The notes under the pieces were generated by a model. That model had not been told where the DNA came from, ran no database searches, and was given only the letters and a program-made list of their open reading frames with translations. From Paenibacillus sp. RC67 (GTDB lineage Bacteria; Bacillota; Bacilli; Paenibacillales; NBRC-103111), in assembly GCF_030020805.1 (NCBI RefSeq), contig NZ_CP125098.1:7196001-7260000 (forward strand): a stretch of 64,000 bases of DNA, read 5' to 3'. The position numbers and the translations under genes were made by a program. Below are positions 24,810 through 33,387 of this stretch, piece after piece; position 1 is the first letter of the stretch; every line of letters begins with the position of its first letter.

Positions 24810-25829
24810 TCAAAACCGAATCGTCCACCCGCTGCGGACTTGGCTTCTCGTATACGAAACCCCGTGGACCTTCAAACCGTTTGTATCAAGCAATGTAATG
24901 ATGTCGCCCCGCTGGCGCAGATAATCGGAATAACCAGGAAGAGTTAACGGTACGGTCAAGTACTGCCCCGGCTCTATAGTGCCTTTTAAAGGGTACTTCC
25001 GTTTGAATTTGTTGGCTAAAGACCAGCCTGTTAAATCCATGGTTCGATCCGTTACATTCAATAAAGTAACCGATTCATAAGCTGTCGGTGCTGCGGGCTT
25101 AACTATAGCTCCTACAATAAATATCGCATGCTCCGTATGCAGCTCCCTTTCTTGCGTTCCTGAAGGGGCTTGTCGGCCTAGATGGATAGGATGGCCCGTC
25201 AAGTCATTGGTATGCCAAGATTGAGACTGAAAAGCCAAAAATATCGCTATCCAGCGGTTGCTGGATGGAAAATGCAGCAGCAGGCCCCCATCCTGATAGA
25301 CCCCATTATCCTTGGTGCGTACCCCACCGTTCCCTTGATTCATATGAATGTCATGAAGACCGTTCCCAGGAATAAAACCAAAAATGCTATCAGCCTGCTT
25401 AGGCTCGGGTCCCCACACATCACCATATGCGTAAAGAACCGCATCATCGCACTCCATCGCCAGTTTCATATACATATCGAGCTTGCCGTTCAAATCGTTA
25501 TCATGTCCCGGCACTTCAAACGCCAGTGGAACCATGCTGCGCCGATCAAACAAATTGCCGCGAATATAATCCAGAGCCATGCCCCCGGGCTTGCTATCCA
25601 AGTAGGTAAACCCAAACGGCAGCCCTGGCAAATCGCCGGTTACCTCATGCTCAAAATGCTCATCCGTATAGTATAGCAGCTCCGAAGGAGATAGCTGCGA
25701 CTTCACGTTGATCGCAATCCGGTAATGGATTCCTCCCGACTCGGCGTGCAGCTGGTAATGCGGGTTTTCCCGCATACCCTGCCGACGTCCAATGACTTTA
25801 CATTTCAGGACTCCATAATGGATTGTCAT
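24810..25829 (-). CDS. DUF2278 (YukJ-like) protein with C-terminal lamin-tail domain
   Basis: ATG 25829 follows GGGAGGGAG at 8 bases. The first ~215 residues (HYGVLKCKVIGR, ESGGIHYRIAINVKS, GLPFGFTYLDSKPGGMALDY, AYGDVWGPE, GIHMNQGN-like DIHMNQGNGG) match the YukJ/DUF2278 family, with DIHMNQG as its hallmark. Residues ~240-339 (FIVGAIVKPA, YESVTLLNVTDRTMDLTGWSLAN, PGQYLTVPL, GDIITLLDTNGLKVHGVSYT) form a lamin-tail-domain-like beta sandwich. No signal peptide. Some members of the family accompany secreted or phage-like systems, but the role is unknown. Confidence 0.8.
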   Translation of the reverse strand: MTIHYGVLKCKVIGRRQGMRENPHYQLHAESGGIHYRIAINVKSQLSPSELLYYTDEHFEHEVTGDLPGLPFGFTYLDSKPGGMALDYIRGNLFDRRSMVPLAFEVPGHDNDLNGKLDMYMKLAMECDDAVLYAYGDVWGPEPKQADSIFGFIPGNGLHDIHMNQGNGGVRTKDNGVYQDGGLLLHFPSSNRWIAIFLAFQSQSWHTNDLTGHPIHLGRQAPSGTQERELHTEHAIFIVGAIVKPAAPTAYESVTLLNVTDRTMDLTGWSLANKFKRKYPLKGTIEPGQYLTVPLTLPGYSDYLRQRGDIITLLDTNGLKVHGVSYTRSQVRSGWTIRF

Positions 25830-25932
25830 GTTAGTAGCTCCCTCCCAGTCCATTTCTCTGCTAATAGATTTAATCAAATAAGGGAGCAAGTCAATAGCTT
25901 GTTCTCAATTTCCTCAAGCAAGCTTGTAACTT

Positions 25933-25962
25933 TTGATCGTTTACACCAGTCTATAGTATGAT
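25933..25962 (+). promoter_or_regulatory. Promoter of the M15 peptidase gene
   Basis: TTGATC, an 18-base spacer, TATGAT, about 80 bases before the ATG at 26042. It sits in the divergent gap with the DUF2278 gene. Confidence 0.5.
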
Positions 25963-26041
25963 GAGAAAGCTACAACTAACGGACCCCTAGTTACATAGAA
26001 GCGCCCCTTAGTTAAACCCACTAACGGAGGAATTAGAATTC

Positions 26042-26914
26042 ATGAACAAATCGTCACTTACCGCTTTACTGCTAGCTTCATCCCTCGCTTTATTCACAGG
26101 CTGTGAGGGCTCCAAGAATGATCCGTCCGCTAAACCTGCAGACACCGCTGCCCCAGCGCAAAATAACGTTTCTACAACCACCCCTAATGGGAACTCCACA
26201 AGCACCCCGGGAAGCGTAGCTACCTCACCAGGCACAACTTCTCCAGCTCCAGCCACTACCCCAACGGGAAGCGCCAGCAATACCGGTAAAACGACCGATC
26301 CAGGCAAAGGCGCAGCCAATCAGGTGGTAGCTGAGCCGGAAAGCATCTCTGTGCTGGTGAACAAGCAATTCGCCCTGCCGGAGAAATACGAACCGTCTGA
26401 TCTCGTATATCCTGATGTGCCGTTTACGTTCAAAGAAAAAATTGAAAAGCGCAAAATGCGTAAAGAGGCTGCGGCTGCCCTTGAGAAGCTTTTTGCAGGC
26501 GCCAAAAAGGACGGCATCTATTTGGCAGGTGTATCTGCCTATCGGTCCCACGCTACGCAAAAAACAGTTTTTAACAACTATGTAAAAACCGACGGCGAAG
26601 AAAAAGCAAAAACCTATAGCGCAGTTCCGGGTCACAGTGAACATGAGACAGGCTTAGCCATTGATGTCTCAGGAAGCGACGGTAAATGTGCCGCTCAGGA
26701 TTGCTTCGGAGGAACGAAGGAAGCGGAATGGCTGGCAAAGCATTCGGCGGAATACGGCTTTATTATCCGTTATTTAAAGGGTAAGGAATCTATTACAGGC
26801 TATCAATATGAGCCTTGGCATATTCGTTATGTAGGAACACAAATGGCCAAAGAAATAGCCTCCAAGGGGATCACATTAGAAGAGTACTTAAACGCCGTGC
26901 CAGCAACCAAATAA
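26042..26914 (+). CDS. M15-family D,D/L,D-carboxypeptidase lipoprotein (VanY/LdcB-like)
   Basis: GGAGG lies 11 bases before the ATG. A signal peptide ends at a lipobox (LFTGC), then a Ser/Thr/Pro/Ala-rich linker of about 70 residues reaches the wall. The catalytic part (~120-285) has the VanY/DacB hallmarks: SAYRSHATQ, the zinc-binding SEHETGLAIDVS (H...D), a Glu-containing AEWLAKHSAEYGFIIRY and EPWHIRYVG (second zinc His). It should trim D-alanine or the peptide end of peptidoglycan stems outside the cell. It is monocistronic, with a strong terminator. Confidence 0.93.
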   Translation: MNKSSLTALLLASSLALFTGCEGSKNDPSAKPADTAAPAQNNVSTTTPNGNSTSTPGSVATSPGTTSPAPATTPTGSASNTGKTTDPGKGAANQVVAEPESISVLVNKQFALPEKYEPSDLVYPDVPFTFKEKIEKRKMRKEAAAALEKLFAGAKKDGIYLAGVSAYRSHATQKTVFNNYVKTDGEEKAKTYSAVPGHSEHETGLAIDVSGSDGKCAAQDCFGGTKEAEWLAKHSAEYGFIIRYLKGKESITGYQYEPWHIRYVGTQMAKEIASKGITLEEYLNAVPATK

Positions 26915-26936
26915 CTGCTGCAGCGCCAGGTTAAAC

Positions 26937-26977
26937 AAAAGCTCCGAAGCCGCCAAAATAGCGACTTCGGAGCTTTT
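26937..26977. terminator. Bidirectional terminator
   Basis: AAAAGCTCCGAAG pairs with CTTCGGAGCTTTT; A-run before and T-run after allow it to act for the M15 gene (+) and the methionine aminopeptidase gene (-). Confidence 0.88.
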
Positions 26978-26996
26978 GATTTTTCCAGCCGTATTC

Positions 26997-27743
26997 TTAT
27001 TGTTGGGTAAGTATAATCGGACCTTCAGCTGTAATGGCGATCGTATGCTCATATTGCGCCGATAAGCTTCCGTCGACCGTTCTGGCTGTCCATCCGTCCG
27101 CATCGATCTTTGCTTTGTAACCGCCGATATTTAACATAGGCTCAATGGTAATAACCATGCCTACTTTCAATCTTGGCCCTTTACCTGCTGGTCCGTAATG
27201 CGGAACCTGAGGTTCTTCGTGCATTTTTTGACCGATGGCGTGACCGACGAATTGACGCACTACCGATAATCCTTCGGCTTCGGCATATACCTGAATGGCA
27301 TGGGAAATATCCCCGATACGGTTTCCGTCGAGCGCCTGCTCTATGCCTTTGTACAGCGCAGCTTCCGTTACCTTAAGCAGTCTATCCGCCTCCGGCGAAA
27401 CATTGCCAACTCTGTAAGACCAAGCCGAATCCGCCAGCCAGCCGTTCAAATTAACGACCATATCGATGGTGACAATGTCGCCATCTTGAAACGGATTCTC
27501 GTTAGGAAACCCGTGGCAAATAACATCGTTAACTGAAGCGCAAGTTGCAAAAGGGTACCCGCTGTATCCTTTTTGTTCCGGGGTAGCACCGTGCTCGGCC
27601 AGAAACTTTTCTACAAACCGGTCAATGTCCATTCCCGAAACACCCGGACGAATCATATTGGCAATTTCCCTGTGGCAAGCCGCAAGAATTTTTCCTGCTT
27701 CATGCATGAATTGTATTTCTTCTTTCGTTTTTATAACAACCAT
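26997..27743 (-). CDS. map: Type I methionine aminopeptidase
   Basis: The 248-residue protein shows all five metal ligands in family order: Asp in VTIDMVV, Asp in LADSAWSY, His in VGHAIGQ, Glu in TIEPML and Glu in QYEHT, plus the substrate His in CHGFPN. It removes the initiator Met from nascent proteins in the cytosol. ATG 27743 has GGAG 8 bases upstream; an in-frame GTG at 27752 lies too close to it. The gene is separate from the ribosomal-protein map locus usually found in Bacilli, so a paralogue is possible. Confidence 0.93.
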   Translation of the reverse strand: MVVIKTKEEIQFMHEAGKILAACHREIANMIRPGVSGMDIDRFVEKFLAEHGATPEQKGYSGYPFATCASVNDVICHGFPNENPFQDGDIVTIDMVVNLNGWLADSAWSYRVGNVSPEADRLLKVTEAALYKGIEQALDGNRIGDISHAIQVYAEAEGLSVVRQFVGHAIGQKMHEEPQVPHYGPAGKGPRLKVGMVITIEPMLNIGGYKAKIDADGWTARTVDGSLSAQYEHTIAITAEGPIILTQQ

Positions 27744-27899
27744 TGCGTTCACTCCTAGCTTTCCTGTAATCCTTGATCATCCTTTTAGTATAACAGTTTT
27801 TAGGGTAAAAGATGATGAATGACCCGTGAACATTTTTAAATGGAATCTTCCATGCAACTTAGGGGACCTTAAGAAGAAAACATCGGGAGGGTGTGCGCC

Positions 27900-28031
27900 A
27901 TGAATGCCATTTCATACTTTTTGCACCATTACGCGTTATCTATTGTTCTTCTTCTAGGAATTATCGCCGCCATATTCTTCGTGTACAAAAATTGGGACAA
28001 AATCATCATCAAAGGCAGCGGTCGAAAATAA
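27900..28031 (+). CDS. 43-residue single-pass membrane protein
   Basis: GGGAGGG stands 8 bases before the ATG. The product is a short N-terminal part, one hydrophobic helix (LSIVLLLGIIAAIFFVY) and a basic tail (KNWDKIIIKGSGRK), suggesting an inside-facing C-terminus. It has its own strong terminator. The family is not recognised; too short for ordinary gene calls, but the ribosome-binding site and terminator support it. Confidence 0.65.
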   Translation: MNAISYFLHHYALSIVLLLGIIAAIFFVYKNWDKIIIKGSGRK

Positions 28032-28035
28032 ACCT

Positions 28036-28080
28036 AAAAAAAACAATGCCTTAGGAAAGGAAATTCCCTTGGCATTGTTT
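28036..28080. terminator. Terminator shared by the 43-residue gene and the pur operon
   Basis: AAACAATGCC pairs with GGCATTGTTT around a 20-base loop; an A-run precedes and Ts follow, so it serves both converging transcripts. Confidence 0.85.
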
Positions 28081-28087
28081 ATGATCA

Positions 28088-29347
28088 CTATACAAGCGCT
28101 TTTTTAGCGATGTCGGTACGGTAATGCTTGCCTTGGAACCGGATACGATCGGCATCGGCATAAGCCTTGGCGCGAGCCTCAGCAATATCTTTGCCAAGCG
28201 CCGTAACCCCAAGCACACGTCCCCCGTTGGTTACGATCTGTCCGTCTTTCAATGCAGTTCCTGCATGGAATACGAAGGAATCCTGAACATCGCTCAAGCC
28301 TTCGATAGGAAGTCCCTTAGGGTAAGAACCTGGATAGCCCTCAGAAGCGAGTATAACACATACAGCAGCCTCATCAGACCATTGAATATCCATCTGCTCC
28401 AAGTGACCGTTAACAGCAGCAACGAAAATATCCAGCAAATCCGTTTTTAAACGAGGCAGCACAACCTGAGTCTCCGGATCGCCAAAACGAGCGTTAAACT
28501 CAATTGTTTTAGGCCCCTGTGGGGTGATCATAAGACCGGCAAACAGCACGCCGCGGAACGGACGTCCTTCGCTGACCATCGCAGCCGCCGTCGGCTTGAT
28601 AATTGTTTCGATAGCTTCATCGATAACCGATTGAGGAATATGCGGCAAAGGTGTGTAAGTGCCCATACCTCCTGTGTTCGGACCTTTATCATTGTCGTAG
28701 ACAGCTTTATGGTCTTGCGCAGGCACCATCGGGCGAACGACATGGCCGTCAACAAAGGAAAGAATGGACATCTCCTGTCCAGTCAGGAATTCCTCAATAA
28801 CAACCTGATTACCGGAATCGCCGAAAATTTTGGTTACCATGATGTCGTGAAGCGCTTTTTCTGCTTCTTCCATCGATTGCGCTACGATAACGCCTTTTCC
28901 TGCAGCCAAGCCGTCGGCTTTAATGACCGTAGGGATCGTTTGCTTCCGCAAATAGCTCAGAGCAGCTTCATAATCATCGAACGATTCGTATGCAGCTGTC
29001 GGGATATTATATTTTTTAAACAAATCCTTGGAAAATACTTTACTCGACTCCAGAATTGCCGCATTTTGGCGTGGACCAAATACCGGAATTTTTTTCGCTT
29101 CCAAGTGATCGACAATGCCCTCAGACAATGGATCATCCGGTCCGATTACAACAAGATCAATCGCATTGTCGATGGCGAATTCGCCAATCTCTTCGAATTG
29201 ATTCACTTGAATAGGAACACACTCTGCTACTCCAGCAATGCCTCCATTACCCGGTGCGCAATACAGCTCCTGCACCTTAGGGCTTTTTTTCAACGCCCAG
29301 CAAATGGCATGCTCACGGCCTCCGCCGCCAACGACTAATACACGCAC
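28088..29347 (-). CDS. purD: Phosphoribosylamine-glycine ligase
   Basis: The 419-residue ATP-grasp enzyme begins with MRVLVVGGGGREHAI and carries VIKADGLAAGKGV and EFNARFGDPETQ. It makes glycinamide ribonucleotide from phosphoribosylamine, glycine and ATP (purine step 2). The start is GTG behind GGGGGAG, 15 bases after purO. Last gene of the operon, just before the terminator. Confidence 0.97.
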   Translation of the reverse strand: MRVLVVGGGGREHAICWALKKSPKVQELYCAPGNGGIAGVAECVPIQVNQFEEIGEFAIDNAIDLVVIGPDDPLSEGIVDHLEAKKIPVFGPRQNAAILESSKVFSKDLFKKYNIPTAAYESFDDYEAALSYLRKQTIPTVIKADGLAAGKGVIVAQSMEEAEKALHDIMVTKIFGDSGNQVVIEEFLTGQEMSILSFVDGHVVRPMVPAQDHKAVYDNDKGPNTGGMGTYTPLPHIPQSVIDEAIETIIKPTAAAMVSEGRPFRGVLFAGLMITPQGPKTIEFNARFGDPETQVVLPRLKTDLLDIFVAAVNGHLEQMDIQWSDEAAVCVILASEGYPGSYPKGLPIEGLSDVQDSFVFHAGTALKDGQIVTNGGRVLGVTALGKDIAEARAKAYADADRIRFQGKHYRTDIAKKALV

Positions 29348-29362
29348 GGTTTCTGCTCCCCC

Positions 29363-30094
29363 TTAATCTTTGTTCACTACGAGCAGCTCGGTAGCGCCGC
29401 TTTCGATGTCGATCGTTTTGACAAGCAGGGAGATCTTGTTCTCGTCGTTCAGCGCTTTCCAATAAAGGTCAGCAATTTCACGAATGTTATTCGTCAAAGG
29501 AACGAGCGCAGGCTCTCCTTGGAATGATGGAAGTGGATTGCCGTCTCCTTGATACGTATGAATGCAGTGACCATAGCCAGGAATCGCTTTTTCGTACGTA
29601 TACGTATGGCGAAGCGTTTGATCCTCTACATTTCCGTTAGATTTTAGAATGGACAGCTTGTATGCGAATTGTCCGTCCTTATGATCAACAAGTCCGCTAA
29701 TGCGCGGCGTGAAGTTAGGAGCATCCGGCTCGTACGTACGAGTTGCCAGTGCGGATTCAAAGGAGCCGCCGGATTGCAGTGCGTCATAGATCGTATCCGT
29801 TTGGTCACCGTTAGTCACGATATGAGCTCCGTTCGCATGTCTTACCGGATAATAAATGATAAGCGAAGGATCCGTCAGCTTGGCAGGATCTTTCGCTTCC
29901 GTACGAACAAATCCATTATCCTCTTGAATAAATACACGATTACGGCTGTTCTCGCTGCGTCCCATAATCCAATACACCTGAACTAAGCGAGTACCGTCCG
30001 GCGTCGCGCCGATAACGATACCGCGTCCAGGATACGCATTGCTGCTTAATGCATTAATATATTGATCCGCTTGAGCGGCTCTAGTCGTTGTCAC
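29363..30094 (-). CDS. purO: PurO-type IMP cyclohydrolase
   Basis: The 243-residue protein matches the PurO family (archaeal-type IMP cyclohydrolase), not the C-terminal-fused bacterial IMPCH domain: ALSSNAYPGRGIVIG near the start, VYWIMGRSENSRNRVF, YYPVRH, NGDQTDTIYDAL and ALVPLTNNI. It closes the ring of formyl-AICAR to give IMP, the last step of the pathway. GTG start behind GGGGAGG. It directly follows a stand-alone AICAR transformylase gene, so these two genes together replace bifunctional purH, which is absent here. Confidence 0.9.
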   Translation of the reverse strand: MTTTRAAQADQYINALSSNAYPGRGIVIGATPDGTRLVQVYWIMGRSENSRNRVFIQEDNGFVRTEAKDPAKLTDPSLIIYYPVRHANGAHIVTNGDQTDTIYDALQSGGSFESALATRTYEPDAPNFTPRISGLVDHKDGQFAYKLSILKSNGNVEDQTLRHTYTYEKAIPGYGHCIHTYQGDGNPLPSFQGEPALVPLTNNIREIADLYWKALNDENKISLLVKTIDIESGATELLVVNKD

Positions 30095-30124
30095 GATGAA
30101 ATCCTCCCCTGAACTGCGTCGATT

Positions 30125-31312
30125 TTAGTGGTGGAACAGGCGTACGCCGGAATAGCACATGACCATGCTGTAATCGTTAGCAGCTTTGACCACTTCTTCA
30201 TCACGCATGGAGCTGCCTGCTTGGACAACGTATTTCACGCCGCTGCGGCTGGCACGGTCAAGATTGTCACGGAAAGGTAAGAAAGCGTCAGAGCCGTAGG
30301 ATACGCCTTGAAGCTTGCTCAGCCATTCACGCTTCTCTTCACGGGACAAGCGAGCAGGAACTTCGTCGAAGCAAGCTTCCCAAGCTGCCTGCTCCACAGG
30401 AGTCAGTTCTTCTTCAAGCCACAGGTCGATGGCATTATTTTGCTCCGCTCGGGAGAGGCCTTGGCGGAAATTCATGTTCAATGCTTGCGGATGCTGACGC
30501 AGGAACCAACGGTCTGCTTTGTCTCCGGCAAGACGGGTACAGTGAATACGGGATTGCTGTCCTGCACCGATACCGATGGTTTGTCCATCCAATGTGTAGC
30601 AGATGGAGTTGGATTGCGTATATTTCAATGTAACTAACGCGATCAAAAGATCTCTTCTGGCATTGTCAGGAAGATCTTTATTTTCCGTTACGATTTTATC
30701 CAATGCGGATGCATCGATAATGCCATTATTGCGCTCTTGCTGCATCGTCAAACCGAACAAGGTACGAGTTTCTACCGGATTTGGCAGATACTCAGGATCG
30801 ATTTGCAGAATCAAATAGCCGCCGTTTTTCTTCGCTTTGAGGATCTCAAGAGCTTCATCCGTATAACCGGGAGCAACAACCAAGTCAGACACTTCTCGCT
30901 TCAACAATTGGGCAGTAGATGCATCTACTACGTCGCTGAGTGCAGCCGCATCGCCGAACGAGGACATTCTGTCAGCACCACGAGCACGAGCATACGCCGT
31001 TGCCAATGGAGAAAGCTCCAAGCCTTCAACGAAGTAGGCTTTTTTCAGGTTATCTGTCAACGGTGCCGCTACTGCCGCTCCTGCCGGGCTAACATGCTTG
31101 AAGGAAGCAGCCGCAGGAAGGCCGGTAGCTTGACGCAGCTCACGTGCAAGCTGGAAGCTGTTCAAAGCGTCCAACAGATTAATAAAGCCTGGATCTCCGT
31201 TTAATACTTTGATCGGAAGCTCTCCGTCGCTGTACAGTTTTGCTTGTTTTTGATGCGGATTCATTCCGTATCGCAATTCCAGTACTTTCGTCCCGCTAGT
31301 CGTCTGGCTCAT
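30125..31312 (-). CDS. Stand-alone AICAR formyltransferase (PurH C-terminal domain type)
   Basis: The 395-residue protein contains only the AICARFT domain of PurH: RYGMNPHQ near residue 15, the catalytic Lys-His in FKHVSPAGAA near residue 68, YARARGADRMSSFGD, KYTQSNSICY, GAGQQSRIHCTRLAG and DAFLPFRDN, ending VRLFHH. The N-terminal MGS-like IMP cyclohydrolase domain of ordinary ~510-residue PurH is missing. It transfers formyl from 10-formyl-THF to AICAR. From memory the sequence reads closer to the C-terminal half of animal ATIC than to Bacillus subtilis PurH. Its start overlaps the purN stop (ATGA), and purO follows after 30 bases. Confidence 0.93.
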   Translation of the reverse strand: MSQTTSGTKVLELRYGMNPHQKQAKLYSDGELPIKVLNGDPGFINLLDALNSFQLARELRQATGLPAAASFKHVSPAGAAVAAPLTDNLKKAYFVEGLELSPLATAYARARGADRMSSFGDAAALSDVVDASTAQLLKREVSDLVVAPGYTDEALEILKAKKNGGYLILQIDPEYLPNPVETRTLFGLTMQQERNNGIIDASALDKIVTENKDLPDNARRDLLIALVTLKYTQSNSICYTLDGQTIGIGAGQQSRIHCTRLAGDKADRWFLRQHPQALNMNFRQGLSRAEQNNAIDLWLEEELTPVEQAAWEACFDEVPARLSREEKREWLSKLQGVSYGSDAFLPFRDNLDRASRSGVKYVVQAGSSMRDEEVVKAANDYSMVMCYSGVRLFHH

Positions 31313-31938
31313 GATTTAATCCCATCCTTCAGTTTAAGGTTAGTGATATGTTTTAAATCGATATGTCCTGAAGCTATATGTTGAATGACCTCTGGAAGCA
31401 GCTCGTGCTCCATAGGATGAATCCGATGGCTGAGCGTCTCCTCCGTATCGTCCGGTCGAATATCGAACGCACGCTGGGCTAGGATAGGTCCGCTGTCCAG
31501 TCCGCCGTCTACCAAATGCACAGTGATGCCCGTAATCTTCACGCCGTGCTCAAGTGCCTGTCGAACCGCATTGAGTCCAGGGAACGAAGGCAACAGAGAC
31601 GGATGAATATTAATCATCCGGCCCCAATAAGCATCGACCAGTACATGAGTCACAATGCGCATATAACCAGCCAGTACAACCAGATCTACTTGTTTATTCT
31701 TGAGAAGCTCCAAAATTTCCTGCTCATAGGCTTCGCGAGACGGGTATTCCTTCGGCCGAAACGTATGCACCGGCACTCCGGCTTTCTGCGCACGCTGTAC
31801 GACCTGGGCCTGCGGCCGGTCGCAAACCAATAGCTCGATGCGAACATCGAGCTTGCCTGCATGAACCGCATCCGCGATTGCCTGAAAATTCGACCCGCTT
31901 CCGGACGCGAATACGGCTATGCGAATGGGTTTAATCAT
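31309..31938 (-). CDS. purN: Phosphoribosylglycinamide formyltransferase
   Basis: The 209-residue protein has the GART fold with FASGSGSNFQAI (phosphate loop), the HPSLLPSFPG motif with catalytic His, and HLVDGGLDSGPI with catalytic Asp. It formylates GAR using 10-formyl-THF (step 3). Overlaps purM stop by four bases and the AICAR transformylase start likewise. Confidence 0.96.
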   Translation of the reverse strand: MIKPIRIAVFASGSGSNFQAIADAVHAGKLDVRIELLVCDRPQAQVVQRAQKAGVPVHTFRPKEYPSREAYEQEILELLKNKQVDLVVLAGYMRIVTHVLVDAYWGRMINIHPSLLPSFPGLNAVRQALEHGVKITGITVHLVDGGLDSGPILAQRAFDIRPDDTEETLSHRIHPMEHELLPEVIQHIASGHIDLKHITNLKLKDGIKS

Positions 31939-32975
31939 ACTTCCGCTCCGGTAAACGTTACGACGCGTTCCCCTGCGGTCACTCTGCCGAGCGTATATAC
32001 TTTTTCTCCGTGCTGTTCAAAAATAGCAGACGCTTCCGCCGCTTGCGCTTCGGATACGACAATCACCATACCGATACCCATGTTAAAGGTACGGAACATA
32101 TCATTGTTGCTGATACCGCCATCCTGCTGCATCAATTGGAAGATCGGCAAAATCGGCCAGGAGCCGTAATCGATCTCTACATTCACGTCAGCCGGAAGCA
32201 TACGTGGAATATTCTCGATGAAACCGCCGCCTGTAATGTGAGCCAAGCCTTTAAGCTGCACTTTCTCCAGCGCCGCCAAAACGGATTTTACGTAAATTTT
32301 CGTAGGCTCAAGTACAACATCGCCCAGCTTGCCGCCTAATGCATCGATATGATCATGCAGGCTGTAGCCTTTTTCTTCAAGCAAAAGCTTACGTACCAAA
32401 GAAAAGCCGTTGCTGTGTACGCCGCTGGAACCCAAGCCTAATACTACGTCACCAGGACGAATAGTAGAGCCGTCGATGATTTTCTTCTTGTCTACGATCC
32501 CTACGGTAAAGCCAGCGATATCGTACTCGCCTTCGGAGTACATACCCGGCATTTCAGCCGTTTCTCCGCCGATCAATGCGCAACCGGATTGCACACAGCC
32601 ATCGCTGATCCCTTTGATGATCGCTTCGATTTTCTCAGGAATGACCTTATCACATGCCAAGTAGTCCAGGAAAAAGAGCGGCTCTGCGCCTTGAACCACG
32701 ATATCGTTCACGCACATAGCTACAGCATCGATGCCGATTGTATCATGCTTATCCATAGCAAAAGCAATTTTCAATTTCGTGCCTACACCGTCTGTGCCGG
32801 AAACAAGCACCGGTTCTTCGTATTTATCTTTATTTAAGCCAAACAACGCGCCAAAGCCGCCCAAATCCGTCAAAACTTCTGGACGGAACGTCGTTTTTAC
32901 GTGTTTCTTCATTCGTTCTACCGCTTCGTTGCCTGCCGCGATATCGACACCGGCCTTTTTATATGCATCCGACAC
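31935..32975 (-). CDS. purM: Phosphoribosylformylglycinamidine cyclo-ligase
   Basis: The 346-residue AIR synthetase starts with GTG behind AGGGAG and reads YKKAGVDIAAGNEAVERMK, SGTDGVGTKLKIA, DCIALIGGETAEMPG-like GCALIGGETAEMPGMY and GGGFIENIPRML. It closes the imidazole ring (step 5). It is separated from purF by 620 bases that carry structured elements, unusual inside this tight operon. Confidence 0.97.
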   Translation of the reverse strand: MSDAYKKAGVDIAAGNEAVERMKKHVKTTFRPEVLTDLGGFGALFGLNKDKYEEPVLVSGTDGVGTKLKIAFAMDKHDTIGIDAVAMCVNDIVVQGAEPLFFLDYLACDKVIPEKIEAIIKGISDGCVQSGCALIGGETAEMPGMYSEGEYDIAGFTVGIVDKKKIIDGSTIRPGDVVLGLGSSGVHSNGFSLVRKLLLEEKGYSLHDHIDALGGKLGDVVLEPTKIYVKSVLAALEKVQLKGLAHITGGGFIENIPRMLPADVNVEIDYGSWPILPIFQLMQQDGGISNNDMFRTFNMGIGMVIVVSEAQAAEASAIFEQHGEKVYTLGRVTAGERVVTFTGAEV

Positions 32976-33032
32976 TTGGTTTCACTCCCTATGGGGCCGA
33001 GGTTTGGTTTGAGTGGAAGCAGAACCCCTTTG

Positions 33033-33336
33033 ATGGCTCAGCAGGATGCCTCGGCTGCGGTCCATGTGCTGCCTCCGGCCGCTGTTGAATGAGTGTGAGG
33101 AGCCAGGTGATAACAGATCGCTTACGCGAGCGGATCATTCCTCCGATCCCTGTTGTCCCCGAATTTCTTGATATGATACCGTGTTTAACGGTTGAAATTC
33201 GGGGACAAAGGGGAACGCTGCGCTTCTCCAGAACGATTCCGCTCTCTCCGCTATTTATCACCGTAACAACTGCACACTCATTCAAAAGCTGTTTTTCCAG
33301 CAGACACATGGACCTTCGCCTCGGCGGCTGAGCCAC
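33033..33336. repeat. Structured dispersed element, outer diverged copy in the pur operon
   Basis: Arms GGCTCAGC (33035-33042) and GCTGAGCC, then GGTCCATGTG and CACATGGACC, build the outer stem. CCTCCGGCCGCTG leads to a perfect 13-bp stem TTGAATGAGTGTG (33085-33097) with CACACTCATTCAA (33273-33285), followed by AAGCTG and TTTTTCCAGC. The left loop sequence CCGCTGTTGAA is shared with copies at 24021 and 43510. A further stem GGTGATAA/TTATCACC leads into an inner complete copy (33119-33244). The region is long for an operon gap and contains no gene. Confidence 0.7.
33119..33244. repeat. Structured dispersed element, inner nested copy
   Basis: AGCGGATCATTC pairs imperfectly with GAACGATTCCGCT as outer stem. 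CTCCGATCCC, TG, a perfect 15-bp stem TTGTCCCCGAATTTC/GAAATTCGGGGACAA, a 26-base loop starting TTGATATGAT and holding hairpin ACCGT-GTTTA-ACGGT, then AG, GGGG and AACGCTGCGCTTCTCCA. Relative to copies 1 and 2 the CCGC/GCGG pair has become CCC/GGG, a compensatory change. Confidence 0.75.
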
Positions 33337-33387
33337 GCTCGCTTCCAACGCATCCCAAACTCGGCTGCGTTTATTTACTATTTAATG

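Noticed and set aside
33089..33331. 80-codon plus-strand frame in the purF-purM gap
   Set aside because: It lies wholly in the nested stem-loop element; its open reading is a by-product of the inverted repeats, and no ribosome-binding site is present.
33035..33334. Insertion sequence or MITE with terminal inverted repeats
   Set aside because: No transposase, no clear target-site duplication, and stems vary between copies while loops are conserved, the reverse of what terminal repeats show.
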